Positions 50,752 to 58,907 of a DNA stretch of 64,000 nucleotides are shown here, piece by piece. A model generated the notes under the pieces. That model had not been told where the DNA came from. It searched no databases and saw only the letters and a program-made list of their open reading frames with translations. This DNA comes from Chloroflexota bacterium. Lineage in GTDB: Bacteria; Chloroflexota; Dehalococcoidia; Tepidiformales; Tepidiformaceae. Each line of letters begins with the position of its first letter. Position 1 is the first letter of the stretch. Position numbers and translations under genes: made by a program. The stretch is taken from positions 186,001-250,000 of the forward strand of contig JAPPBY010000033.1 of the NCBI GenBank assembly GCA_026702615.1, read 5' to 3'.

Positions 50752-50779
50752 GGTGATCGGTGGTCGGTGATCGGTGGTC
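50752..50779 (+). repeat. Two tandem 14-base repeats
   Basis: GGTGATCGGTGGTC repeated twice, followed by a partial third unit GGTCC, in the 61-base gap between paralogues 2 and 3. It resembles the flanks of the four-helix-bundle unit at 12.5 kb in its TGGTG/GGTGG character, but the unit differs. Confidence 0.7.
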
Positions 50780-50806
50780 GGTCCTCCACCCCGCTAGACT
50801 GCCGGC

Positions 50807-51514
50807 ATGGGAACGACTCCCTCTCCATCTGCCCCGGACGACTCAGGCGCCTTCGGCGTGATCGAGAGGGCGTGGCGCCGTATGGGGAGGTACTCGCCGC
50901 TGGCGTGGCTGGTGGTGACGCCGGTCGTGACAGCGCCCCTGACCGCCGTGCTCGTGTTCGGCTTCGCGCAAGAGCTCAGCGCGAGGGAGCTGGGGCTGCC
51001 CGTCTGGCGAAACGAGCTGATCCCGGCCACGCTCCACTACTTCGATTTCTGGCTGACCGCGCTGCTGCTGATCGGGCCGGGGCTGGTCCTGAACCTGCTG
51101 GTCGTGTTGTGGTTCTTCCAGCGCAACGGGTACCTGCGGGTGGCGGCGGCTCTTGCCCTTGTGCTGGCGCTGGTGCGGACCGTGGGCGTCCTGTTCCTGT
51201 TCTTCGCGATCGCGCAGTCCGACCTGATCATCCACGACGGGCAACTGCTGATGCGCATCGAGGTGGAGCGAACGGGTTTCCTGGCGCTTGAGCCTCGAGC
51301 ATCGACGCGGGAGGCACTGGTTCGCCTGCCTCTGATGATGTGGTTGTTCGGAGCGTTCGCGTGGGGACCGAGCGTCCTGGCCTGGGGGCTCTTCAACCTC
51401 GGGATGGAACGATTCCTGCCCCACCTGAAGCCCCCGCAAGGGCGGCGATCCGGGGAGCCGCAGGGCTGGGGCGGCTTCTTCGAGCGGCGCCAGCGCTCCT
51501 CGGACATGGCGTAG
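50807..51514 (+). CDS. Four-helix membrane protein, tandem family member 3
   Basis: A 235-residue paralogue. PLAWLVVTPVVTAPLTAVLV forms helix 1, LHYFDFWLTALLLIGPG precedes helix 2, VVLWFFQRNGYLRVAAALAL follows, and the end is FLPHLKPPQGRRSGEPQGWG plus a longer tail (RRQRSSDMA). ATG start. In the 51-61 base gaps around it the array is no longer overlapping, unlike members 1 and 2. Confidence 0.8.
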   Translation: MGTTPSPSAPDDSGAFGVIERAWRRMGRYSPLAWLVVTPVVTAPLTAVLVFGFAQELSARELGLPVWRNELIPATLHYFDFWLTALLLIGPGLVLNLLVVLWFFQRNGYLRVAAALALVLALVRTVGVLFLFFAIAQSDLIIHDGQLLMRIEVERTGFLALEPRASTREALVRLPLMMWLFGAFAWGPSVLAWGLFNLGMERFLPHLKPPQGRRSGEPQGWGGFFERRQRSSDMA

Positions 51515-51544
51515 GTCGCTCATTCGCGGGGCTAGAATCCGGCC

Positions 51545-52213
51545 GTGCACGGCGAACGGGGAACGGAACCGACGGGAGCGCTGAGGAAGGTGCTCGCCGG
51601 GCTGGGCAGGCGCTCGCCGTTTCTGTGGCTGGTGCTGACGCCGCTCCTGACCGCACCCCTGAGCCTCGCACTGATCTACGGGTTCGCCGAGGAGCTCGAC
51701 GCACGTTCGCTGGGCCTTCCCACCACAAGGATGGAAGCGAACCTGCAGGCGACCCTCTACTACTACGACTTCTGGCCGACCTGGCTGCTGCTGACGATCG
51801 CGGGCCTGCCCAACCTGCTGGTAGCCCTGTGGTTCCTGCACCGCAGCGGCTACGTGAGGGTGGCGGCGGGGGCGGCGCTCGTGGTGGCGGTGCTTCGGAC
51901 CTTCGTCGTGCTGTGGGTGTTCTTCGCCACCTCGCAGACGAATGTAATCTCCCACGACGGCGAGCTGCTGATGCGCGTCGCGCTGGAGGCGAAGGGCTAT
52001 CTCGCGAGCGTAGGCGACCACTCGCCCGGGTTCGCCAAGATGCGCATGCTGCTGACGTTGTGGCTCTACGGCGCCTACACGTGGGTGGCATCCCTGGCGC
52101 TCTGGCCGCTGTGGAACCTCGTGATGGACCGCTTCCTGCCGCACCTCAAGCCGCCCCAGAAGCGGAAGCCCGGGGAACCGAGGACCTGGGGGAGCTTTCT
52201 CGAGCGGCGCTAG
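51545..52213 (+). CDS. Four-helix membrane protein, tandem family member 4
   Basis: A 222-residue paralogue, GTG start. SPFLWLVLTPLLTAPLSLAL is helix 1, LYYYDFWPTWLLLTIAGLPN precedes helix 2, then VALWFLHRSGYVRVAAGAAL, and the end is RFLPHLKPPQKRKPGEPRTW then GSFLERR. It is closest to member 3 in the C-terminal motif. Its TAG stop shares CTAG with the stop of the convergent alcohol dehydrogenase gene. Confidence 0.8.
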   Translation: MHGERGTEPTGALRKVLAGLGRRSPFLWLVLTPLLTAPLSLALIYGFAEELDARSLGLPTTRMEANLQATLYYYDFWPTWLLLTIAGLPNLLVALWFLHRSGYVRVAAGAALVVAVLRTFVVLWVFFATSQTNVISHDGELLMRVALEAKGYLASVGDHSPGFAKMRMLLTLWLYGAYTWVASLALWPLWNLVMDRFLPHLKPPQKRKPGEPRTWGSFLERR

Positions 52214-53241
52214 CGGGTCGGGTCGAGCATGACCTTGATCACGCCGTCTTCGCGGTTGTCGAACATCTCGTAGCCGCGGGGGCCATCGGACATCGGCAGG
52301 TGGTGGGTGAAGATGCGCTCGGGGTGGATCTTGCCTTCCTGCAGGAGGGGGACGAGCTCGGGCCAGGCGTACTGCGGCGAGACGAGCCCCACCCGGTAGG
52401 TGAGGTCCTTCGAGAAAAGGGCCATGAGGTTGATGGTCATCTCGGGGTCGGTGGTGGCGCCCACCTGGGAGAGCGTGCCGCCGTGGGCGAGCACGCCGAA
52501 GGCGATGCGCACGGTCGCCTGGGGGCCGGCGGCCTCGATGACGTGCTGGCAGCCCTTGCCGCCGGTCTGGTCGAGTACGGTCTCGACGGGGTCGACCTGG
52601 CTGGCGTCGATGGGGATGGCGCCGAGGCGTTCGGCCTCCTCGAGGCGGTAGGGCACCTGGTCGATGGCGAACACCTTCGAGGGACCGAAGAGGAAGGAGG
52701 TCTCGAGGGCCATCTGGCCCACGGGGCCGGCGCCGACGACGGCGACGGTGCCGCCGGGCTGGATATCGGCGCCGCGGACGCCCTTGTAGCCGGTGGGGAG
52801 GATGTCGGTGAGGAGAACGGCCTGCTCGTCGGTGACGCCGTCGGGGATCTGGAGGAGGGAGGAGTCGGCGGCGGGGACGGCGATGGCCTCGGCCTGGCCG
52901 AGATTGAGCACGCGGGTCTCGCTGTTGGCGCAGCGGGCGGTGATGAGGCTCTGGCATTGCTCGCAGCGACCGCAGCCGACGACGGCGGAAACGGCGACGT
53001 GGTCACCGGGGCGGATGCGTCGCACCTCGGGGCCGACCTCCACGACCTCGCCGATGGCCTCGTGGCCCATGGTGTTGCCGATGCGCTCCTCGTTGACGGG
53101 TCCGTGGTAGCCGTGGAGGTCGGAGCCGCAGATGGCGAAGTTGGTAGTGCGGACGAGGGCGCCGTCGGGAGCGGGGACCTGGGCGTCCGGCACGTTCTCG
53201 ATCTCGACGCGCTTGTGGCCGCGGTAGACGAGGGCTCGCAT
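52210..53241 (-). CDS. Zinc-dependent alcohol dehydrogenase (MDR superfamily)
   Basis: A 343-residue medium-chain dehydrogenase. Catalytic zinc ligands lie in AICGSDLHGYHG and NTMGHEAIGEV. The structural-zinc lobe GCGRCEQCQSLITARC has all four cysteines. The Rossmann motif VVGAGPVGQMALE is near residue 170, and VFAIDQVPYRL ends strand 2 with Asp, favouring NAD. It oxidises an alcohol from the surrounding catabolic genes. It is monocistronic and convergent with the four-helix array. Confidence 0.94.
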   Translation of the reverse strand: MRALVYRGHKRVEIENVPDAQVPAPDGALVRTTNFAICGSDLHGYHGPVNEERIGNTMGHEAIGEVVEVGPEVRRIRPGDHVAVSAVVGCGRCEQCQSLITARCANSETRVLNLGQAEAIAVPAADSSLLQIPDGVTDEQAVLLTDILPTGYKGVRGADIQPGGTVAVVGAGPVGQMALETSFLFGPSKVFAIDQVPYRLEEAERLGAIPIDASQVDPVETVLDQTGGKGCQHVIEAAGPQATVRIAFGVLAHGGTLSQVGATTDPEMTINLMALFSKDLTYRVGLVSPQYAWPELVPLLQEGKIHPERIFTHHLPMSDGPRGYEMFDNREDGVIKVMLDPTR

Positions 53242-53415
53242 GGCAGTCCTCCCGGCGCCGATGGAGGCGCGGAACGGTGTCGCGCAACCTTACCCCTTTG
53301 GGCGGGGCCTGGGAGCACCCCTGAACGGCGACCGGGAGGCTGCTCGTGTATCCTGCCTCGCGCCCCCATGAGGCCTCAGATGGCGGCGAACGCGGGGCCA
53401 AGAGGAGACGAGCGC

Positions 53416-54306
53416 GTGACAGACGAACTGACCTTCGGGTGGGTATCCCCCGTGATCGGCCTGCCGGACAGCGACAACGAGCCGATCGTGATGTACCAGG
53501 AGCGGAACATCCTGCCGACGGCATTCCAGCACTTCGACTGCGTGTGGCTCGCGGACCACTTCTACGGCTTCGCGAACGAGAACGACCCGTTCCTGGAGTC
53601 GTGGACGACGATGACGTGGCTGGCGGCGAAGTTCCCCACGGTGAAGCTGTGCCACCACGTGATGGGCCAGGGTTACCGCAACCCGGCGCTGACGGCGAAG
53701 ATGGCGGCGACCCTGCAGACGCTCTCCGGCGGGCGCTTCATCCTCGGCATCGGGGCGGGCTGGCGCGGCGAGGAGTTTGAGCGCTACGGGTACGAGTTCC
53801 CCTCGACGGCAACGCGCATCCGGCAGCTGGAGGAGACGATCCAGATCTGCCGGCTGATGTGGACGGAGGAATCGCCGAGCTTCGAGGGGCGCTACTACAC
53901 GATCAAGGACGCGAAGGCGCCGCCACGGCCGGACCCGATGATCCCGATCATGGTGGGGGCGCAGGGCGAGCAGCTCTCGCTGCCGATGGTGGGACGCCAG
54001 GCCGACGGGTGGAACACGTTCTGGTGGCCGACGGATGAGTGGGAGGAGAACTGGACGCGGAAGCGCGACATCGTGCTCAAGTCGGCCGAAGAGGCGGGGC
54101 GCGACCCCTCCGACATCACGATTAGCGTGACCCGCGAGGTGGGGCTGCCGAACAACAGCCAGGAGTCGGAGGCGTGGCGCGAGGTGCTCGAGCGCTTCCG
54201 CGAGCTGGGCGTGCGGCACTTCACCTGCGACTTCGGGCACCCAACCTCGACGGAGCCAGTACTCCGCTTCGTGGAAGAGGTGATGAATCCGATGCGGGAG
54301 GCGTAG
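53416..54306 (+). CDS. Luciferase-like monooxygenase (LLM class)
   Basis: A 296-residue TIM-barrel flavin/F420 enzyme. HFDCVWLADHFYGF, KLCHHVMGQGYRNPALTAKM, SGGRFILGIGAGWRGEEF and PIMVGAQGEQLSLPMVGRQA are the family blocks. GTG 53416 is chosen because GAGGAG lies nine bases upstream; an ATG at 53368 would add about 16 residues without a ribosome-binding site. It may hydroxylate or oxidise an intermediate using reduced FMN or F420. Confidence 0.9.
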   Translation: MTDELTFGWVSPVIGLPDSDNEPIVMYQERNILPTAFQHFDCVWLADHFYGFANENDPFLESWTTMTWLAAKFPTVKLCHHVMGQGYRNPALTAKMAATLQTLSGGRFILGIGAGWRGEEFERYGYEFPSTATRIRQLEETIQICRLMWTEESPSFEGRYYTIKDAKAPPRPDPMIPIMVGAQGEQLSLPMVGRQADGWNTFWWPTDEWEENWTRKRDIVLKSAEEAGRDPSDITISVTREVGLPNNSQESEAWREVLERFRELGVRHFTCDFGHPTSTEPVLRFVEEVMNPMREA

Positions 54307-54327
54307 CGCGAGCGCTACGCTGGCGGC

Positions 54328-54621
54328 CTAGCCGGTCTTGCTGAAGCGGCGCATGTCGGGTGGGCCGGCCATGTAGTCGCCGAGGCTGGGGCCGCCGCGG
54401 CTGCCGGCGTTGGCGAGGTGGGCGTTCAGGTCCTCGTCGCTCTCCCACTCCTCAACCATGGCGAAGATGGTGGGATCCTCGTTGTCCTGCCAGAGCTCGT
54501 AGCGGATGCAGCCCTTCTCTTGCTGGCTGGGGGCGACGATGAACTCGTTCGCGACACGGGCGAACTCATCGGTCTTGTCGGCCTGGATGGTGAAGCGGGC
54601 AACGACTCCGACGGTGGGCAT
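54328..54621 (-). CDS. Antibiotic-biosynthesis-monooxygenase (ABM) domain protein
   Basis: A 97-residue ferredoxin-like barrel. VGVVARFTIQADKTDEFARV, KGCIRYELWQDNEDP and IFAMVEEWESDEDLNAHLAN are standard for the ABM/quinol monooxygenase (YgiN-type) family, which acts without a cofactor on quinols or hydroxylated aromatics. It usually dimerises. The ATG has AGGAG seven bases upstream. It is convergent with the luciferase-like gene and divergent from the Rieske oxygenase. Confidence 0.9.
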   Translation of the reverse strand: MPTVGVVARFTIQADKTDEFARVANEFIVAPSQQEKGCIRYELWQDNEDPTIFAMVEEWESDEDLNAHLANAGSRGGPSLGDYMAGPPDMRRFSKTG

Positions 54622-54774
54622 GGGTGCTCTCCTGCGTGTGGTTTCGGCGGGCGCATCGTAGAGGACAGGGATGGGGAAGCGCATCCGCCGTTGCGGCATT
54701 GACGGGCGAGCGGGGCAATGCCACCATCGCGGCACGGAATATCCTGCAATCTCGAGCACGAGGGAGGGGACTGC

Positions 54775-56103
54775 ATGGTCACCCAGAATCAAGAAATGCC
54801 GATGACGCCGCTGGAGCGGGTGGACGAGCCCGACATGGGCACGGGCCTCATCGACCCCACGCGCTACACGGACCCCGAGTTCGCCAAGCTCGAGTGGGAG
54901 CGGATGTGGACGAAGACGTGGAACATCGCCGGAGGGATCTGCGACATCCCGGAGGTGGGCGACTACTTCACGCACACGCTGGGGCGGGAGTCGTTCATCT
55001 TCATCCGCACGGGCGAGGACGAGATCAAGGGCTACTACAACATCTGCCCGCATCGCGGCAGCCGCCTGCGCCCGAGTGTTGGCCTGGGCCACGCGGAGCA
55101 GCTGCAGTGCCCCTTCCACCTCTGGACGTTCGACATCGAGGGCCAGCTGAACACCGTTCCCGACCGGCAGCACTTCGTGAACGGCATTCCCGAGGACAAG
55201 CAGCGCCTGGCCGAGGTTCGGGTCGATACGTGGGGCCCGTTCGTGTTCTTCAACATGGACGACGAGGCGGAGTCGCTGACCGACTTCCTGGGCGTGATTC
55301 CCTCGCATCTGGACCCGTATCACTTCGAGGAATACCACCTGGTGCAGGACTACCAGCTGATCTGGGACTGCAACTGGAAATTCGCGGTCGACCAGTTCGC
55401 GGAGATCTACCACCTGCCGGCGTTGCATCCGCAGCTGATCGAGTGGTGGGACACGGCGGGCACGCCGCTGGACGTGTACGACGGAGGCCGGCACAGTCGC
55501 CAGCTCATCCGCCAGGGGTACCCGGACGGGGGCGCCTGGACGGACGACATGGCTCGCCGCCACGGCTACACGGACAAGGAGATGATTACCGACTCGCAGT
55601 GGCAGCAGCTTGCCGCGGTCGGGATCGAGCAGGACGAATTCGAGGGCGGCGTGAACGACGTCCGCCCCGCGATCATCGAGGCGCGCCGCGAGCTGTACGA
55701 GGCGATGGGCGTGGATGTCTCGGCGCTCCACGGCGAGCAGCTGATCGACGACTACCACTACATGATCTTCCCGAACATCACGCTGAACATCGGAGGCACG
55801 TCGCTGACGTACTTCCGGGCGCGTCCGCATCCGACGAACCCGGACCAGTGCCTCTGGGACTACCAGACGTACGTGCGGCTGCCGGAAGGCACGCCGATCC
55901 CGCCACGTCCGGCGACGGTCCGGGGGACAGCGCACGACGTTGAGGTGTTCGAGGCGCTGGGGCAGGACATGGCGCAGGCGCAGATCGTGCAGGAGTCGTA
56001 TCACTCCCAGGGGTTCAGCGGCATCTTGCTGAACAGCGAGGAGCGTCGCGTCCGGGCGATGCACTACGCGCTGGAGCAGTACCTCTTCGGCCCGGACCGC
56101 TAG
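54775..56103 (+). CDS. Rieske non-haem iron oxygenase, alpha subunit (copy A)
   Basis: A 442-residue ring-hydroxylating oxygenase. The Rieske ligands are Cys91-P-His93 (NICPHRGSRL) and Cys112-x-x-His115 (LQCPFHLW). The mononuclear iron motif DQFAEIYHLPALHPQL is near residue 205. The start follows GGGAGG. It shares long identical blocks with the oxygenase at 61870 (for example QLNTVPDRQHFVNGIPEDKQ), so the two are close paralogues. A small beta subunit gene is not adjacent; the SnoaL-like gene at 61178 could fill that role. Followed by a strong terminator. Confidence 0.94.
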   Translation: MVTQNQEMPMTPLERVDEPDMGTGLIDPTRYTDPEFAKLEWERMWTKTWNIAGGICDIPEVGDYFTHTLGRESFIFIRTGEDEIKGYYNICPHRGSRLRPSVGLGHAEQLQCPFHLWTFDIEGQLNTVPDRQHFVNGIPEDKQRLAEVRVDTWGPFVFFNMDDEAESLTDFLGVIPSHLDPYHFEEYHLVQDYQLIWDCNWKFAVDQFAEIYHLPALHPQLIEWWDTAGTPLDVYDGGRHSRQLIRQGYPDGGAWTDDMARRHGYTDKEMITDSQWQQLAAVGIEQDEFEGGVNDVRPAIIEARRELYEAMGVDVSALHGEQLIDDYHYMIFPNITLNIGGTSLTYFRARPHPTNPDQCLWDYQTYVRLPEGTPIPPRPATVRGTAHDVEVFEALGQDMAQAQIVQESYHSQGFSGILLNSEERRVRAMHYALEQYLFGPDR

Positions 56104-56126
56104 GGTTCGAGACCGGCAGGAACGTC

Positions 56127-56158
56127 AAGGGGGCGGCCCAGTGGGCCGCCCCCTTTGT
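56127..56158 (+). terminator. Rho-independent terminator after Rieske copy A
   Basis: Stem AAGGGGGCGGCCC (56127-56139), loop AGT, stem GGGCCGCCCCCTT (56143-56155), then T and GT. It is long and almost perfectly paired. Confidence 0.9.
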
Positions 56159-56204
56159 CGCCCTGCGGGTGTGCTAGGCTGACAGTCAGCCTTGGAGAGC
56201 CTCC

Positions 56205-56447
56205 ATGAATGCAGTCCTTGACCGCCAGGTATCCGCCTACGAAGCACGGCGGGAGGAGATGGAGCGCGAGCACCTTGGCAGGTGGGTGGTCTTTCACGAC
56301 GAGGATCTGGCAGGAACCTACGACTCGTTTGAGGAAGCGGCCGAAGATGCAATCGAGCGGTTCGGAACCGGCCCATACCTAATCCGCGAGGTGGGCGCCT
56401 CCCGGATCGTCAGGTTCCCCGCCTCAGTTCAGGCCTACCTGACCTAG
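56205..56447 (+). CDS. Small hypothetical protein paired with a retropepsin-like protease
   Basis: An 80-residue protein. A charged N-terminal helix (AYEARREEMEREHLGRW) leads to VVFHDEDLAGTYDSFEEAAE and FGTGPYLIREVG, the pattern of DUF5678-like proteins often found beside aspartic protease genes. Ribosome-binding site GGAGAG. Its stop overlaps the next start by one base (TAGTG). Confidence 0.8.
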   Translation: MNAVLDRQVSAYEARREEMEREHLGRWVVFHDEDLAGTYDSFEEAAEDAIERFGTGPYLIREVGASRIVRFPASVQAYLT

Positions 56448-56872
56448 TGCCAACCGCCGACTTTGGGTTCCCGGGTCAGCCTGAAAGGCTCGTCCTGTCA
56501 GGTCCGACGGCTTCCGTGCAAATAGGGGTGGGCCGCGACTCCGTCGAGAGTGCGGATGCTCGCCAACACCTTGCCCTTGTCGACACGGGCGCGCTCGACA
56601 ACTGCATCGACATGGACTTTGCGCGAGCCATTGGACTGAATCCCTCGGAGTATGTGACGGCCGCGGGAGTGGATGGTCTCTTCGAAACGGAGATGTATGC
56701 CGCCCACGTATACGTCCCAGCTCTTGAGCACTCCGTTTTGGGCAACTTCATGGGCGTCCGTCTCCTCTCAGGCGGACTGCCTTACGCCATCCTGCTAGGC
56801 AGAACGTTCCTGCGTCACTTCTCCATGTCCTACGACGGCCGCACAGGGGCGGTGACGCTTACGACTGCCTGA
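56447..56872 (+). CDS. Retropepsin-like aspartic protease
   Basis: A 141-residue single-domain aspartic protease. The active site is LVDTGALDNCID (catalytic Asp in DTGA), and the flap and C-terminal ILLGRTFLRHFSMSYDGRTG strand match bacterial retropepsin-like proteins, which act as dimers. There is no signal peptide, so it is cytoplasmic. GTG start within the upstream stop: a translationally coupled two-gene unit with the 80-residue protein. The substrate is unknown, and the partner may be an inhibitor or activator. Confidence 0.85.
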   Translation: MPTADFGFPGQPERLVLSGPTASVQIGVGRDSVESADARQHLALVDTGALDNCIDMDFARAIGLNPSEYVTAAGVDGLFETEMYAAHVYVPALEHSVLGNFMGVRLLSGGLPYAILLGRTFLRHFSMSYDGRTGAVTLTTA

Positions 56873-56880
56873 CCCTCCTC

Positions 56881-58632
56881 CTAGCGCGGGATGACGGGGA
56901 GGGTGATGTGGGAGGGGTGCTGAGCGTCGTGCAGGATTGTCTGGGCGGCGGGCACGAGGTTGCTCTCGCTCTCCACGGGCGTGCCGGTGTTGGGGTTGCG
57001 ATCGAAGCGCGGGAAGCACGACGAGCTGATCTCGATGCGGATCTGGTGTCCGGCGAGGAAGACGTGGCTCGTGGCCCACAGGTCGATCTCGTAGCGGTAA
57101 GCCTGACCCGGGGTCAGGAGGGTGGGGTTGCTGGCTGAATCCCGGTAGCGGGCGCGGATCATGCCGTCCTGCAGGTTCTGAGCGTAGCCGTCCGGGTAGA
57201 CATCGACGAGCTTGGCGGTGAAGTCGGTGTCGACGGCGGAGGTGGTGGCCCAGAGGGTGACGCGCAGGGGCCCGGTGACCTCGAGGTCCTCGGCGAGGAC
57301 CTCGCTGGAGTAGACGAGCACATCGTCGCGAACCTCGGCGGGGCGCTGGTCGAAGGCGCCGCGGGCGATGATGAGGTTGTTGCCGCCCAGGCTGGGGACG
57401 GGGTCGTTGGGGTCGTAGACGTAGCGGTCGGGGGGCTCTGTGCCGGGCGCCTCGGGGCTAAGGGTGCCGTCGCCGTTGAGGCTGTTCGCGGAGCCGCCGC
57501 TGTGCAGGTACCAGGGGGTGTACTCGGTGCGGGCGAGGGGCCATTCCTGCTCGTCGCGCCAGCGGTTCTCGCCCATGACGAAGATGCGAACGGGGGGCTC
57601 ATCCATGATTCCCGTGTCCTCGCCCTTGAGCCAGTGGCCGAACCAGCGCTTCTGCCACTCCATGAAGTCGATCTCGGCCTCGGGGCCGAAGTTGAGGTCG
57701 CCGGTGCCGCCGCTCTCCGGAAGGGAGTAGCCGATGTGTCCCCAGGGGCCGACGAGGAGGCGCTGCTTGCCCCGGGCGTTCGGCCCGCCGAGGGCATTGA
57801 TGCCCTCGAAGCCGGAGAGGGTGCCCTCCAGGAAGATGTCGTACCAGGAGCCGAAGTGGAGCATGGGCATGTCGACGGTGTGGAAGCCGCGTCGGCAGTT
57901 GATCTCGTGCCAGTAGGGGCCGTCGTCGGGGTTTTCGAGGTAGCCGGCGAAGTAGGGAGCGCTGTCCTTCATGCGCTCGATCCAGTCGGTGAGGGGCACG
58001 TGCGCATATCCCTCGGGGGTGAGGGGCTGGGCGAAGAAGCCGTGCTCCTCAGGCGGATCGAGGTAGCCCTCAAGGGTGTCCATCTCCTCGCCCGTCAGGC
58101 CCTTGCGATCGAGGGTGTTGCGGCCCTTGAGGAGGGAGTAGGGCACCATCCAGCCGTGCTCGAGAGCGCCGCCGGCGTGGCGGGTCCAGCTCTGGCGGTG
58201 GTCGGCGGTGCCGGAGACGGGCGCCATCGCCTTCAAGTGCGGCGGGGAGTGGGGGGCGAGCTGGTACTGGTCCGCGCCGAGGTATGACTGGCCGATGGTG
58301 CCGATCTGGCCATCGCACCAGGACTGCTCGGCGAGCCATTCGACGGTGTCGTAGCCGTCGGGGCCCTCGTACAGGTGCGGGGTGTACTCGCCCTCGGAGC
58401 CGAAGCGCCCGCGGCAGTCCTGGGTGACGTAGGCGTAGCCGAGGGGCAGCCAGAAATCGATGCCGGTGCCTTCGCGGCCGGTGGTTCGCCCGTAAGGGGA
58501 ACGCGTCAGGAGGGTGGGGAAGGGGCCGGGGCCGGCGGGGCGGAAGATGTCGCACTGCAGCTGCACACCGTCGCGCATCGGGATCATGACGTTCTCTTCG
58601 ACGGTCACATCCATTCCAAACATCTCGGGCAT
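56881..58632 (-). CDS. CocE/NonD-family hydrolase (X-Pro dipeptidyl-peptidase-like)
   Basis: A 583-residue alpha/beta hydrolase of the cocaine esterase/glutaryl-acylase type. The domain opens with MIPMRDGVQLQCDIFRPAGP, has RSPYGRTTG (oxyanion Tyr region) and the nucleophile Ser in GQSYLGADQ. The His is probably in VGPWGHIG. The C-terminal jelly-roll domain (DVLVYSSEVLAEDLEVTGPL, then GHQIRIEISSSCFPRFDRNP) is complete. It has no signal peptide. It hydrolyses an ester or amide of unknown identity. Confidence 0.92.
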   Translation of the reverse strand: MPEMFGMDVTVEENVMIPMRDGVQLQCDIFRPAGPGPFPTLLTRSPYGRTTGREGTGIDFWLPLGYAYVTQDCRGRFGSEGEYTPHLYEGPDGYDTVEWLAEQSWCDGQIGTIGQSYLGADQYQLAPHSPPHLKAMAPVSGTADHRQSWTRHAGGALEHGWMVPYSLLKGRNTLDRKGLTGEEMDTLEGYLDPPEEHGFFAQPLTPEGYAHVPLTDWIERMKDSAPYFAGYLENPDDGPYWHEINCRRGFHTVDMPMLHFGSWYDIFLEGTLSGFEGINALGGPNARGKQRLLVGPWGHIGYSLPESGGTGDLNFGPEAEIDFMEWQKRWFGHWLKGEDTGIMDEPPVRIFVMGENRWRDEQEWPLARTEYTPWYLHSGGSANSLNGDGTLSPEAPGTEPPDRYVYDPNDPVPSLGGNNLIIARGAFDQRPAEVRDDVLVYSSEVLAEDLEVTGPLRVTLWATTSAVDTDFTAKLVDVYPDGYAQNLQDGMIRARYRDSASNPTLLTPGQAYRYEIDLWATSHVFLAGHQIRIEISSSCFPRFDRNPNTGTPVESESNLVPAAQTILHDAQHPSHITLPVIPR

Positions 58633-58691
58633 GGCAGTCCCCCCTTACGGAACGAGGGGAGGGTACACGACCGGAGGGGAGGCCTGCGGGG

Positions 58692-58907
58692 TCAGGGGGC
58701 GGGGGCAGTTCCTTCGATGAACTCGTCCGGCGTGGCCATGAATGTGAGGCGGCATTCGAGGGAGCAGAAGTAGTACCAGCGGCCCTTGTAGAAGCGCTTG
58801 GCGCCCGTGCCGCTGGCCCGCTCGGGGGCGCCGCCGGGAACGTAGCCGGTGATGGCGTCGACGTCGCCCTCAGCGACCTCGCGGCCGCAGACGAGGTCTA
58901 CTGCCAG
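58692..58907 (-). CDS. YHS-domain protein, probable CTG start
   Basis: A 71-residue YHS-domain protein. VDLVCGREVAEGD and WYYFCSLECRLTFMATPDEF form the metal-binding-like finger, with the cysteines in VCG, FCS and EC. It overlaps the stop of the acyl-CoA dehydrogenase gene by ten bases. No ATG lies near the domain start: CTG 58907 has GAGGTG five bases upstream, and GTG 58949 would add a 14-residue Arg-rich leader. It may bind a metal or act as a metallochaperone-like protein. Confidence 0.75.
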   Translation of the reverse strand: MAVDLVCGREVAEGDVDAITGYVPGGAPERASGTGAKRFYKGRWYYFCSLECRLTFMATPDEFIEGTAPAP

